Source of the DNA: Paludisphaera borealis
GTDB taxonomy: Bacteria > Planctomycetota > Planctomycetia > Isosphaerales > Isosphaeraceae
DNA length: 64,000 nt
Reading direction: 5' to 3'
Assembly: GCF_001956985.1 (NCBI RefSeq)
Contig: NZ_CP019082.1
Location: 6,944,001 to 7,008,000 of the forward strand
Each line of letters starts with the position of its first letter. Positions within the stretch are counted from its first letter, which is position 1. The notes under the pieces were generated by a model. The model was not told where the DNA came from and searched no databases. It was given only the letters and a program-made list of their open reading frames with translations. The position numbers and the translations under genes are program-made. This document shows, piece by piece, positions 26,580-36,269 of this stretch.

Positions 26580-28232
26580 ATGCGAATCAACACCTGCCGA
26601 ATCGTAACCAGGTTCGGAGCGATCCTCCTCGTCGCCCTGGGCACCTCGACGGCCCGGGCCGAGGAACCGGCCTCGACCGCGCCCAAGGGGGAGGTCCAGC
26701 ACCACACGTTCGACCAGAGCAAGATCTTCCCGGGCACCACGCGCGACTACTGGATCTATATTCCCAAGCAGTACGACCCCGCCAAACCGGCCTGTCTGTA
26801 CGTCGGCCAGGACGGAATCCAGTACAAGGCGCCCGAGGTGTTCGACGACCTGATCAACAAGGGGGAGGTCCCCGTCTTGATCGGCGTGTTCGTCATGCAC
26901 GGCAGGGTCAAGGCGCCGTCGGACCAGGCGCTCGACCGCTTCAATCGCAGCTATGAATACGACGGACTCGGCGACGCCTACGTCCGGTTCATCAACGAGG
27001 AGATCCTGCCGGAAGTCGAGAAGAAGACGGCCGCCGACGGGCGCAAGCTGCGGATCTCGACCAAAGGGGACGACCGCTCGATCGGCGGATCGAGCAGCGG
27101 CGCGATCTGCGCGTTCACCGCCGCCTGGGAGCGGCCCGACTCGTTCCGCCGGGTCTTCAGCGCGATCGGCACCTACGTCGGCCTGCGCGGGGGGAACGTC
27201 TACCCGACGTTGATCCGCAAGTACGAGCCTAAGCCGTTGCGGGTCTTCCTGGAAGACGGCAGTTCCGACCTGAACATCTACGGCGGCGACTGGTGGATGG
27301 CCAACCAGGAGATGGAGCGGGCGCTCACGTTCGCCGGTTATGAGGTCGAACACAACTGGGGTAAGGGAGGCCATAGCGCCGAGCACGCCACCCAGATCTT
27401 CCCCGACGCCATGCGATGGCTGTGGAAAGGCTGGCCGAACGAAATCAAAGCGGGACCGGGCTCAGCGCAGCTTCAGGAGATCGTCGTTGCCGGCGAAGGC
27501 TGGACGGCCGCCGCCGAGGGCCTCATCAGCGCCGATCGGCTGACGGCGGACGCCTCGGGCGCCATCTATTTCGGACCCGGCCAGGCCGCAACCGAAATCC
27601 CCTCACCGTTTGAACCCGCCGCCGCGCCCACGATCCGCCGTCTCGAATCGAACGGCCGCGCGAGTAAGGTCGTCGAAAACGCGGCAGTGCTGGGTGCCGC
27701 GCTCGACGGCCGCATCACGAATCACAAGGGGCAGTATTTCGATGCAACGGGCGGCGCCTGGCTGATGACGAGTGCAGACGCTGATGTAGCTCCCCTCGAA
27801 CCGGCCGTGTCGTCGATTGGCGGACTTGCCCTTTCGCCCGACCAATCGCTACTTTACGTCGCCGACGCCGACAGCAAGTGGGTGTACAGCTTCCAGGTTC
27901 AGGAGGACGGCGCACCCAAGTACGGCCAGAAGTATTACCACCTTCACGTCCCCGACGACGCCGACGATGCGGGCGCGGGGGCCATGTGCGTCGATCGCGA
28001 CGGCCGGCTCTACGTGGCGACCCGGATGGGAATCCAGGTCTGCGACCAGGCCGGGCGCGTCAACGCGATCATCCCGACCCCAGGCGGCCCGGCGACTGGC
28101 CTGTGCTTCGGCGGTCCGGAGCGCAACGTCCTGTACGTCGCGTGCGGCGACGCCATCTACAAGCGGAAGCTCAAGACCCAGGGCGTCGACCCGACCGCAG
28201 CGCCGATCAAGCCCAAGACGCCGAGGCTGTGA
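26580..28232 (+). CDS. Secreted esterase with C-terminal SMP-30/gluconolactonase-like propeller
   Basis: A 550-aa exported protein from ATG 26580 (AAGGAAA about 12 bp upstream). Residues 1-27 are a signal peptide ending STARAEE. Residues about 35-290 form an esterase D/enterochelin-esterase-like alpha/beta hydrolase: DYWIYIPKQYDP, the nucleophile elbow RSIGGSSSGAICAF near residue 165 and the histidine in GGHSAEHA near 262. Residues about 310-545 look like a beta-propeller of the SMP-30/gluconolactonase type, with SIGGLALSPDQSLLYVADA and GAGAMCVDRDGRLYVATRMG. It probably cleaves acyl or lactone bonds on an extracellular carbohydrate. The repeat-rich upstream region (25913-26251) may contain its control region. 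Confidence 0.85.
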   Translation: MRINTCRIVTRFGAILLVALGTSTARAEEPASTAPKGEVQHHTFDQSKIFPGTTRDYWIYIPKQYDPAKPACLYVGQDGIQYKAPEVFDDLINKGEVPVLIGVFVMHGRVKAPSDQALDRFNRSYEYDGLGDAYVRFINEEILPEVEKKTAADGRKLRISTKGDDRSIGGSSSGAICAFTAAWERPDSFRRVFSAIGTYVGLRGGNVYPTLIRKYEPKPLRVFLEDGSSDLNIYGGDWWMANQEMERALTFAGYEVEHNWGKGGHSAEHATQIFPDAMRWLWKGWPNEIKAGPGSAQLQEIVVAGEGWTAAAEGLISADRLTADASGAIYFGPGQAATEIPSPFEPAAAPTIRRLESNGRASKVVENAAVLGAALDGRITNHKGQYFDATGGAWLMTSADADVAPLEPAVSSIGGLALSPDQSLLYVADADSKWVYSFQVQEDGAPKYGQKYYHLHVPDDADDAGAGAMCVDRDGRLYVATRMGIQVCDQAGRVNAIIPTPGGPATGLCFGGPERNVLYVACGDAIYKRKLKTQGVDPTAAPIKPKTPRL

Positions 28233-28245
28233 CGCGGTTTACTCA

Positions 28246-28430
28246 TGGGTTGTGAACAACCATCAAGACAGGCTGTCGCGAGCATGCCTTCCCCCCTTGC
28301 GGGAGAAGGCGGCCGAAGGCCGGATGAGGGTTGGACGTCATAGGGCTTCGACAAAAAAGCCCAGGCGATCGAACACCCCTCATCCGCCCCTCCGGGGCAC
28401 CTTCTCCCGCAAGGGGAGAAGGGATTTCGG
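28246..28430. repeat. MITE-like intergenic repeat, copy 2 (inverted relative to copy 1)
   Basis: A 185-bp element starting TGGGTTGTGAACAACCATCA and ending CGCAAGGGGAGAAGGGATTTC. Read on the minus strand it aligns from end to end with copy 1 at 11936-12117: same terminal GGATTCCC/GAAATCCC edge, same GGAGAAGGTGC arm, GGATGAGGGG and its complement, and the same GATGGTTGT end, with a different internal spacer. Long complementary arms would let a transcript fold into a large hairpin. It occupies most of the gap between the esterase gene and the MoxR operon. Confidence 0.75.
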
Positions 28431-28595
28431 CCTCGGCTTGTGCGCAACGCAACGGCAAACGGCGCGAGTCGGCGAATCTTCAAAATCGAGAGCCTCTCCG
28501 GCCGGTGGTTTTTTCGCTACAGCCGTTGCACGATGTTGGGCTACGATGGATCGTAAGACCATCCCGGCCTCATCGTCCTGGGAGAAGCGATCACC

Positions 28596-31208
28596 GTGCA
28601 CTGTTCATCGATTCGCCAATCGGTCTCGCGGGTTAAGAGGTTCTCCGAAGTCGTCGCGGCGGCGATCGTCTGGTTCGCGGCGAGCGGCACGGCCCAAGCC
28701 GCGGATCTCGAAGAGGCGACGAACCTCTACCGGACCGGACAGTACGACGAGGCGGCGAAGCATGCGGCCGAGGCGGTCGGTCGGGGGGCTGCGACCGAGA
28801 GCTGGTACGCGCTCAAGATCCAGTCGGAGATGACGCGGGGGAAGTATTCGGAAGCCGGGGCGTCGCTCAACGAGGCGACGCGGCGGTTTCCCGCAAGCCT
28901 GACCTTGTTTCTGCTCGGCCGCGAAGTCCGCCGGTTCAGCCCTCAAACCGAGGGTGAAGAGGCCGCGAACAACCTGATCGAACGAATCGTCATCAACGCG
29001 CCGCAGCGCTACGGCACGCTGGAAGGGCAGCTCGCCCTCGGGCGGTTCTTCCTGCGGCGCGGGGCCGACCCCAAGAAGGTGCTCGACCGGTTCTACGACC
29101 CGTTGATGAAGAAGGAACCGGAGTTCGCCGACCCCTTCTTTGCAGCGGCCGAACTCGCCCTCGACAAGCAAGACTACGCCCTCGCCGCCGAGACCCTCCG
29201 CCAGGCGCCGAAGCACGCCGCCGAAGATCCTCGGTTCCACTATCTGAGAGCGCTGGCGTTCGCCCAGGACGATCGGGCCGCGTCGACCAAGACGCTCGCC
29301 GAGGCGCTGAAGATCAACCCCCGATACGTCGACGCCCTGCTGCTGAAGGCCGACGACCAGATCGACGCCGAGCAATACGCCGACGCCGCCAAGACGCTCG
29401 ACCAGGCTCTCGAAGTCAATCCGCAAGAACCCCGCGCCTGGGCCTACCGGGCCGTGCTGGCCCATCTCCGCAACGACGCCGAGGGCGAAACCCGGGCGCG
29501 CAAATCGGCCCTCGCCCCGTGGGCCGGCAACCCCGAGGTCGACACGCTGATCGGCCGCAAGCTCTCCGAGAAATACCGGTTCGCCGAGGGGGCCGCCGCG
29601 CTGAAGCAGGCCGTCGCCCTCGATCCCAGCTATCTGCCGGCGAAGGTCCAGCTTTCCCAAACCTTGCTACGGCTCGGCGACGAAGCCGAAGGCTGGAAGC
29701 TCGTCGAGGAGATCGTCGCCAAAGACGCCTACAACGTGGTCGCCTTCAACCTGACGACCCTGCGCGACCGCCTGGCCCAGTTCCGCACGATCGAAGAAGA
29801 CGGAATCGTCCTTCGCATGGACCCGCGCGAGGCCGAGCTTTACGGCGCCCGCGTGCTCGACCTGCTGAAGCGGGCGAAGACCGAGCTGTCCGCCAAGTAC
29901 GGCGTCGCGCCGCCGAACCCGATCGTCGTCGAGATCTTCCCGCGCAAGCAGGAGTTCGCCGTCCGCACGTTCGGACTCCCCGGGGCCGACGGCTTGCTCG
30001 GCGTCTGCTTCGGCCGCGTCGTCACCGCGAACAGCTCGGCTTCGCAGGGCGAGCACCCGTCGAACGGGGAATCGGTGCTCTGGCACGAGCTTTGCCACGT
30101 CGTCACGCTCACCAAGACGCATAATAAAATGCCAAGGTGGCTGAGCGAGGGGATCTCGGTCTATGAGGAAGGACTCAAGGACCCGGCCTGGGGAAGCGCG
30201 ATGACCCCGCGCCTCCGTTCGATGCTCGTGGGCGACGAATTGACGCCGCTGAGCCGGCTCAGCTCGGCGTTCCTCGCCCCCAAGACGGCCCAGCACGTCC
30301 AGTTCGCCTACTTCGAATCGGCGCTGGCCGTCGAGTTCCTCGTGCAAAAGGCCGGCCTGCCGGCGCTCAATGGGCTGCTCGACGACCTCGGCGCGGGGAA
30401 GAATCTCGACGACGTCCTGCCGACGCGGACCAAGATGACGCTAGAACAGCTAGACAAGGAGTTCGCGCAGTTCGCGCGAGGCAAGGCCGCGACCGCGGCA
30501 CCCGAAGCGACCTGGGAGGAGATCGACCTGCCGGACGACGCGGACTCGGCCGCCGTGATCGCCTGGCTCGAAACCCGCCCCAAGAGCTTCCGAGGCTGGC
30601 AGCGGCTGGCGACGCGCCTGGTCGCCGAGCGGAAATGGCCGGAAGCCAAGGCTGCGTTGCTCAAGTTCCAGGCACTCTTCCCGGATTACGTCGGACCGGA
30701 GAACGCGTACATCATGCTCGCCGCCGTCCACAAGCATTCGGCCGACGCGGCGGCGGAGCACGCGGTTCTTGAGGAACTTGCGCAGCGCAACGGCGACGCG
30801 ATCCCGGCCTATCAGCGGTTGATGGAGCTGGACGAGGCGGCCGGCGACTGGGCGGGCGTCGCCCGCAACGCGAACCGGTTCCTGGCCGTCAACCCGCTGG
30901 TCCCCGAGCCTTACCGCCGGCTCGCCCGGGCCGCCGAACACCTGGACCGCCGCGACGAGGCGATCACCGCCTACCGCGCCCTGGCGACCCTCGACGACAC
31001 CGACCCGGCCGAGGTCCATTTCCGCCTGGCGAAGCTGCTTCATCAGGCTGGCAAGCGCGACGAGGCCCGCCGCGAGGTCCTCAAGTCGCTCGAAGAAGCG
31101 CCCCGGTTCCTCGAATCGCACCGGCTCTTGCTCGAACTGGTCGACGCCGACGCGGTGAAGCCGCCGCCCGGTCCCGCCTCGCCCCCAGACCCCAGGCCCA
31201 GCCGATGA
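28596..31208 (+). CDS. Secreted TPR protein with a gluzincin-type (MA clan) metallopeptidase domain
   Basis: An 870-aa exported protein from GTG 28596 (GGGAGAAG at 28580-28587). A signal peptide ends near residue 32 (ASGTAQAAD). TPR units cover about 35-375. A peptidase MA-like domain follows: the zinc motif is H497-E-L-C-H501 in LWHELCHVVTLT, with WLSEGISVYEEG about 20 residues later supplying the glutamate ligand. More TPR units fill about 630-860, and the tail is Pro-rich. It opens the MoxR operon and its stop overlaps the next start (ATGA at 31205-31208). The catalytic residues are intact, so it should be an active peptidase acting outside the cytoplasm; its target is unknown. Confidence 0.87.
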   Translation: MHCSSIRQSVSRVKRFSEVVAAAIVWFAASGTAQAADLEEATNLYRTGQYDEAAKHAAEAVGRGAATESWYALKIQSEMTRGKYSEAGASLNEATRRFPASLTLFLLGREVRRFSPQTEGEEAANNLIERIVINAPQRYGTLEGQLALGRFFLRRGADPKKVLDRFYDPLMKKEPEFADPFFAAAELALDKQDYALAAETLRQAPKHAAEDPRFHYLRALAFAQDDRAASTKTLAEALKINPRYVDALLLKADDQIDAEQYADAAKTLDQALEVNPQEPRAWAYRAVLAHLRNDAEGETRARKSALAPWAGNPEVDTLIGRKLSEKYRFAEGAAALKQAVALDPSYLPAKVQLSQTLLRLGDEAEGWKLVEEIVAKDAYNVVAFNLTTLRDRLAQFRTIEEDGIVLRMDPREAELYGARVLDLLKRAKTELSAKYGVAPPNPIVVEIFPRKQEFAVRTFGLPGADGLLGVCFGRVVTANSSASQGEHPSNGESVLWHELCHVVTLTKTHNKMPRWLSEGISVYEEGLKDPAWGSAMTPRLRSMLVGDELTPLSRLSSAFLAPKTAQHVQFAYFESALAVEFLVQKAGLPALNGLLDDLGAGKNLDDVLPTRTKMTLEQLDKEFAQFARGKAATAAPEATWEEIDLPDDADSAAVIAWLETRPKSFRGWQRLATRLVAERKWPEAKAALLKFQALFPDYVGPENAYIMLAAVHKHSADAAAEHAVLEELAQRNGDAIPAYQRLMELDEAAGDWAGVARNANRFLAVNPLVPEPYRRLARAAEHLDRRDEAITAYRALATLDDTDPAEVHFRLAKLLHQAGKRDEARREVLKSLEEAPRFLESHRLLLELVDADAVKPPPGPASPPDPRPSR

Positions 31209-32104
31209 CCCGAAAACGCTTGCGACTCGCTGTTGTTTCGTGCGTCCTGGCCGTCGCCGGAGGCGTCGCCCTGGCGCAGCAGCGAGGCGGTCGCGGCTGG
31301 CGATGGGGAGGCGGCGGCTCGCCGCTCGACGGACTCCCCGCCGACCGCTCCGGCGTGCCGGACTGGAAGGTCGACGAGCGGTTCAAGAACGACGTCTTCA
31401 CTTTCGTCCGCGTGCAGTACGACTCGGACTTCTCGAACTTCTACGGCGGGGGCGGGCGCGGAGGCCGCCGCGGCTGGGGCGGGGGTGGGACCTGGACGAC
31501 CGATTGGCCGGACAGCGACTTGAATTTCTCGTACCGCTTGCAGCAGCTCACCTCGCTCAAGGTCAACCCCAAGCCGATCACCCTGCGGCTCACCGACGAG
31601 AAGCTGTTCGACTACCCGTTCCTCTATTTCATCGAGGTCGCCGGTCTCTCGTTCTCGGAGGAGGAGGCGGCCGCCTTGCGGCGCTACCTGCTCAACGGCG
31701 GCTTCATGATGGTCGACGACTTCTGGGGCGAGGCCGCGTATCAGAACTTCGCGGACCAGATGAAGCGCGTGTTCCCCGACCGCGAGCCAGTGGAGTTGCC
31801 GATCACGCACGAGATCTTCCAGTGCGTCTACCGGCTCAAGGAGAAGCCTCAGGTTCCGAGCATCCACTCCTGGTATCCGGGGTCGGACGTCACCTGGGAA
31901 GACCACGGGCCGGGCTCGCGCGAGGTGCACTACAAGGGCATCTCCGACGATAAAGGGCGGCTGATGGCGATCATCTGCCACAACACCGACCTCGGCGACG
32001 GCTGGGAGCGGGAAGGAGAGGACCCCAGCTACTTCAAGGAGTTCTCCGAGAAGAAGTCGTACCCCATGGGCATCAACATCGTGACCTACGCCATGACGCA
32101 CTGA
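31205..32104 (+). CDS. Secreted DUF4159 protein
   Basis: A 299-aa exported protein starting at ATG 31205, overlapping the upstream stop by 4 bp. A signal peptide (to about residue 25, GGVALAQQ) is followed by a Gly/Arg-rich linker and the DUF4159 domain from about residue 100: LNFSYRLQQLTSLKVNP, FLYFIEVAGLSFSEEEAAAL, LLNGGFMMVDDFWGE and SYPMGINIVTYAMTH at the end. It is a single-domain relative of the duplicated DUF4159 region in the protein at 86-2398. In planctomycetes and related bacteria DUF4159 genes often stand next to MoxR operons, as here. Function unknown; an extracytoplasmic binding domain of glutamine-amidotransferase-like fold is the usual idea. Confidence 0.88.
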   Translation: MTRKRLRLAVVSCVLAVAGGVALAQQRGGRGWRWGGGGSPLDGLPADRSGVPDWKVDERFKNDVFTFVRVQYDSDFSNFYGGGGRGGRRGWGGGGTWTTDWPDSDLNFSYRLQQLTSLKVNPKPITLRLTDEKLFDYPFLYFIEVAGLSFSEEEAAALRRYLLNGGFMMVDDFWGEAAYQNFADQMKRVFPDREPVELPITHEIFQCVYRLKEKPQVPSIHSWYPGSDVTWEDHGPGSREVHYKGISDDKGRLMAIICHNTDLGDGWEREGEDPSYFKEFSEKKSYPMGINIVTYAMTH

Positions 32105-32147
32105 CTGAACGTCGCGCGGGCGGATTCGGGGAAGGAAAGGGGCGATC

Positions 32148-33158
32148 GTGGCGGAAGTCGTCGACGACTACGAGAACGAGCGGCGGATCGTCGAGAAGGT
32201 CCATGAGAGCCGGGGCCGGATCGAGCGCGAGCTGGCCAAGGTGATCGTCGGCCAGAAGGAGGCGACGCACCAGCTCCTGACCAGCCTCTTCGCCGGCGGC
32301 CACTGCCTGATCACCGGCGCGCCCGGCCTGGCGAAGACGCTGTTGGTCCGCACCATCGCGCAGGTCTTCCACCTCGACTTCCGGCGCATCCAGTTCACCC
32401 CCGACCTGATGCCGGCCGACATCACCGGAACCGAGATCCTCGAAGAAACCGGCGACGGCCGCCGCCGCATGCAGTTCGTCAAGGGGCCGATCTTCGCCAA
32501 CGTGATCCTCGCCGACGAGATCAACCGCACCCCTCCCAAAACCCAGGCCGCGCTGCTCGAAGCCATGCAAGAGCACCAGGTGACGGCCGCCGGAACCCGC
32601 TACCCCCTGGAAGAGCCGTTCTTCGTCCTGGCGACCCAGAACCCCATCGAGATGGAAGGAACGTACCCGCTCCCCGAAGCCCAGCTCGACCGGTTTCTGT
32701 TCAACGTCGTGGTCGACTACCTGGCCGAGAACGACGAGGTGGCCGTCGTCCAGCAAACGACGTCGCGACAGACCGAGAAGGTCGAGCCGCTGTTCTCGGG
32801 CCGCGACGTCCTGGAATTCCACGAGGTCGTCCGCAAGGTGCCGATCGCCGAGGACCTCGTCCGCTACGCCGTGCGACTCGCCGCCGCCAGCCGGCCCGGC
32901 CCCGATGCGCCGAGCTTCGTGACCGACTGGGTGAGCTGGGGCGCGGGCCTCCGCGCCGCGCAGTCGCTGGTGTTGGGAGCGAAGGCGCGGGCCCTGCTCG
33001 CGGGCCGGTTCCACGCGTCGGTCGAGGACGTTCGCGCGCTGGCGCATCCCACGATGCGGCACCGCGTCCTCCTCGGATACCGTGCCGAGGCCGACGGCGT
33101 GACCGTCGATTCGGTGATCGACCGCCTGCTCGAACACGTCAAGGAGCCGATCACCTGA
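32148..33158 (+). CDS. MoxR-family AAA+ ATPase
   Basis: A 336-aa cytoplasmic ATPase from GTG 32148. Walker A is GAPGLAKT at residues 57-64 and Walker B is NVILADEINRTPPK near 120. The sensor segment FVLATQNPIEMEGTYPLPEAQLDRF is the MoxR hallmark, and LLLGYRAEADGV-type C-terminal helices follow. MoxR proteins act as chaperones that insert cofactors or assemble complexes together with DUF58 and VWA proteins. Its stop overlaps the DUF58 start (TGATG at 33156-33160), so translation is coupled. Confidence 0.94.
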   Translation: MAEVVDDYENERRIVEKVHESRGRIERELAKVIVGQKEATHQLLTSLFAGGHCLITGAPGLAKTLLVRTIAQVFHLDFRRIQFTPDLMPADITGTEILEETGDGRRRMQFVKGPIFANVILADEINRTPPKTQAALLEAMQEHQVTAAGTRYPLEEPFFVLATQNPIEMEGTYPLPEAQLDRFLFNVVVDYLAENDEVAVVQQTTSRQTEKVEPLFSGRDVLEFHEVVRKVPIAEDLVRYAVRLAAASRPGPDAPSFVTDWVSWGAGLRAAQSLVLGAKARALLAGRFHASVEDVRALAHPTMRHRVLLGYRAEADGVTVDSVIDRLLEHVKEPIT

Positions 33159-34147
33159 TGCCCCCACTCGGTCGATCGCGACACCCGGCGTCCCCGACCC
33201 GCGACCACGCGTCGCGGCCCGGCTCGCTCATCGACCCGCAGACCTTGTTCCGCATCAAGAGCCTGCAACTGCGCGCCCGAGCGGCCGTCGAGGGGTTCAT
33301 CAAGGGGATCCACCGCAGCCCCTATCACGGCTTCTCGGTCGAGTTCAGCGAGTACCGTCAGTACACCCCCGGCGACGACCCGCGCTATCTCGACTGGCGA
33401 CTCTTCGCGCGCTCCGACCGCTACTACGTGAAGCGGTTCGAGGACGAGACGAACCTCCGCTGCCACCTCGTGGTGGACGCCAGCCGGTCGATGAGCTACA
33501 GGTCCGGCGCGTACAGCAAGAGTGAGTACGCGCGGACGGCGGCGGCCACGATCGCCTATTTCCTCACGCTCCAGCGCGACGCCGTCGGCCTGGTCGCGTT
33601 CGAGGACCGGATCACCGACTACCTCCCTCCTCGCCACCGTCCCGGCCACCTCCGCCGCCTTATGGGGATGCTTGACCGCGAGCCCCAGGGCCGGGCGACC
33701 GACCTCGCCGGGCCGCTCGATCAGATCGCGGCGACCGTGAACAAACGCGGGCTCGTCATCCTGATCTCCGACCTCCTCGCCCCCGCCGACGCGCTCCGCA
33801 CGCCGCTCGCCCGGCTCCACTCGCGAGGTCACGAGGTCATCGTCCTGCGGGTCCTCGACCCAGCCGAGGTCGGCTTCACGTTCGATACGCCGGCCATGTT
33901 CCAGGACGTCGAGACCGGGCGGGAACTCTACATCGATCCGGCCGCCGCACGCGCCGGCTACCTCGAACGGTTCGCGGCCCACGCCGCCGAGATCGAGCGG
34001 ATCTGCACGGATCTGGGCTTCGTCTTCCAGCCGATCACCACCGACTCGCCGCTGGAGCTGGTGCTGTTCGACGTGCTCAAGGCCCGCATGCGACGCGCCG
34101 GGGGGCTCGCCCGCCGGGCCGGGCCGGGCCGGGGGGCCGCCCGATGA
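33158..34147 (+). CDS. DUF58 protein (MoxR partner)
   Basis: A 329-aa protein. It has the DUF58 core GFSVEFSEYRQYTPGDDPRY with LDWRLFARSDRYYVKRFEDE, then a degenerate VWA fold starting HLVVDASRSMSYRSG (MIDAS-like D-x-S-x-S near residue 110) and continuing LVILISDLLAP. The first 30 residues are Pro/Arg-rich. DUF58 proteins act with MoxR ATPases in assembling or regulating membrane complexes. It overlaps both neighbours: by 1 bp with moxR and by 4 bp with the BatA-like gene (ATGA at 34144-34147). Confidence 0.93.
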   Translation: MPPLGRSRHPASPTRDHASRPGSLIDPQTLFRIKSLQLRARAAVEGFIKGIHRSPYHGFSVEFSEYRQYTPGDDPRYLDWRLFARSDRYYVKRFEDETNLRCHLVVDASRSMSYRSGAYSKSEYARTAAATIAYFLTLQRDAVGLVAFEDRITDYLPPRHRPGHLRRLMGMLDREPQGRATDLAGPLDQIAATVNKRGLVILISDLLAPADALRTPLARLHSRGHEVIVLRVLDPAEVGFTFDTPAMFQDVETGRELYIDPAAARAGYLERFAAHAAEIERICTDLGFVFQPITTDSPLELVLFDVLKARMRRAGGLARRAGPGRGAAR

Positions 34148-36269
34148 GCTTTTTGACCCCGCTCTATATCCTGGGCGCCCTGGCGATCGCGGCCCCGCTG
34201 ATCTTCCACCTGATCCGCCGCACGACCAAGGGGGAGACGCCGTTCAGCTCGCTGATCTTCCTCGCCCCCTCGCCCCCCCGCCTGACGCGCCGGAGCCGCC
34301 TGGAGAACTGGCCGCTGCTGCTCTTGAGAGCCTCCGCGCTGGCCCTGCTGGCTGCGGCGTTCGCCCGGCCGTTCCTCCGCGAATCGGCCGCCCTGAACCT
34401 CGGCGAGGTGGAACGAACCCGGATCGCCCTGCTGATCGACACCAGCGCCAGCATGCGCCGGGGCGAGCTGTGGACGAAGGCCAAGGCGAAGGCGCTCGAA
34501 GCCATCGCGTCGTGCCGGCCCGACGATCAACTGGCGGTCTTCGCGTTCGACGCCGCCACGCACCCGTTGCTCGGCTTCGACGAGTCGGCGACTCTCGATC
34601 CGTCGCGGCGCCGCGCCGTGGCGACCGCCCATGTGGAAGCGCTGTCGCCGACCTGGAACGCGACCCACCTGGGCCAGGCGCTCATCGACGCCGTCGGCGC
34701 GCTCGAGAACGTCGGCGACAAGGCCCGCGAGTCTTCGAAGACCCCGCGCCGGATCGTCCTCGTCACCGACCTTCAGCAAGGGAGCCGCCTCGACGTCCTG
34801 GGCGACTTCGAGTGGCCCGCCGACGTCGAGCTTGACGTGAAATCGATCGCCGACGACGGCTCCAACGCCGGCCTCGAAGGGCTCGCGACGGCCGACGCGG
34901 ACGCAGCGCCGGGCGACGACAAGGCCGACGCGCTCCGGGTCCGGGTCTCCAACGATCCGGCGTCGAAGCGCGAGTCGTTCACCTTGAACTGGGACGAGGC
35001 CGCCAAGGCCGCGCCGATCCCCGTCTACGTCCCCCCGGCGAAAGCCGGGTCGTCCGCGCGCCGCGACCTCCGGGCGGTTCGCGCGGGCGGTCGCTGCGGC
35101 TCGAAGGGGACACGCGCGACTTCGATAACACGCTCTATCTCGTGACGGCCCCCGACGAGACGGCCACGGTCCTCTTCGTCGGCGCCGACGCCCCCGACGA
35201 TCCCAACGGCCTGCTTTATTACCTGGTCCGGGCGTTCGAGGCCTCGCCCCGCCGCACCGTGAAGGTCGAACCGCGCTCTCCGAACGACCCGCTCGTGATC
35301 GACGCCGACCGACCGGCGGCCCTGGTCGTCGTGTCAGCCGAAACCTCGCCCGCGAACGCCGCCGTTCTCTCGAAGTTCGCGAACGAGGGTGGGACCGTGC
35401 TGTTCGTCGCCGCGTCCCGGATGTCGGCGACCCTCGCACGCCTCAACGGTGCTCAGGTCAGGGTGATCGAGGGCGTCGCCGCATCGCCGGTGATCGATGT
35501 CCAGGACGCGGCGGTCCGGGGCGACGTGATGCTGGGCGAGATCGCCTTCGACCACCCGCTTTTCGCGCCGTTCGCCGGTCCCCAGTTCAACGACTTCACA
35601 AAGATCCGGTTCTGGAAGTATCGCAAGCTGCCGCTTAACGCGCTCGGAACCGCCCGGGTCATCGCGCGGTTCGAGAACCGCGACCCGGCGGTGATCGAGA
35701 AGACTCTCGGCAAGGGCCGGCTGATCGTGTTGACCAGCGGTTGGACTCCGGCCGACGGCCAGCTCGCGCGGTCGTCGAAATTCGTGCCCCTCATGTCGGC
35801 CTTGCTCGATGGGTCGAACGCGAAGCCGGAGGGCGCGACGAACGGCCTCGTGAACGAACCGTTGACGCTGCCCGAAGGGGCGACCGCCGTGCACAAGCCG
35901 GACGGGACGGTCGTCAAGCTTGCGCCGGGCACGACGGTTTTCGGCGAGACGGATGCGCCGGGGATTTATACGATCGACGTGAAGAAGGGGCCGCGTCCGG
36001 TCGCGGTGAACCTCGATCCGATGGAGAGCAAGACGGCGCCGCTGAACGTCGAGACGCTGGAGCAGTTCGGCTGTCGTTTGGTTCGGGCTTCGCGGGCCGC
36101 GGCCGATCGCGAGGCGGTCCGCCAGATGCAGAACGCCGAGCTGGAGGGCCGCCAGAAGCTCTGGCGGCCGGTGATCCTGCTGGCGATGGCGGTTCTGACC
36201 GTCGAAACCTGGTTGGCGGGGTGGCTCGGCCGCTCTCGCCCTGTTCAGGAAGGGGCGCCGGCGTCATGA
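34144..36269 (+). CDS. BatA-like membrane VWA protein, split by a 1-nt frameshift at 35031-35036
   Basis: Read as one gene of about 708 codons. The N-terminal part (34144 to about 35036) has a BatA anchor (MSFLTPLYILGALAIAAPLI, FHLIRR), a second helix and a VWA domain with LLIDTSASMRRGEL. After PVYVPP the frame stops at 35145. The next frame, from about 35034, encodes GESRVVRAPRPPG then LRLEGDTRDFDNTLYLV and runs without a stop to 36269, ending in a membrane helix. These are the expected middle and end of the same protein, so one base is missing at the CCCCCC run. It may be a sequencing error, a real mutation or a slippage site. Alternatively two separate proteins would be made, the second from GTG 35142. 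Confidence 0.82.
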
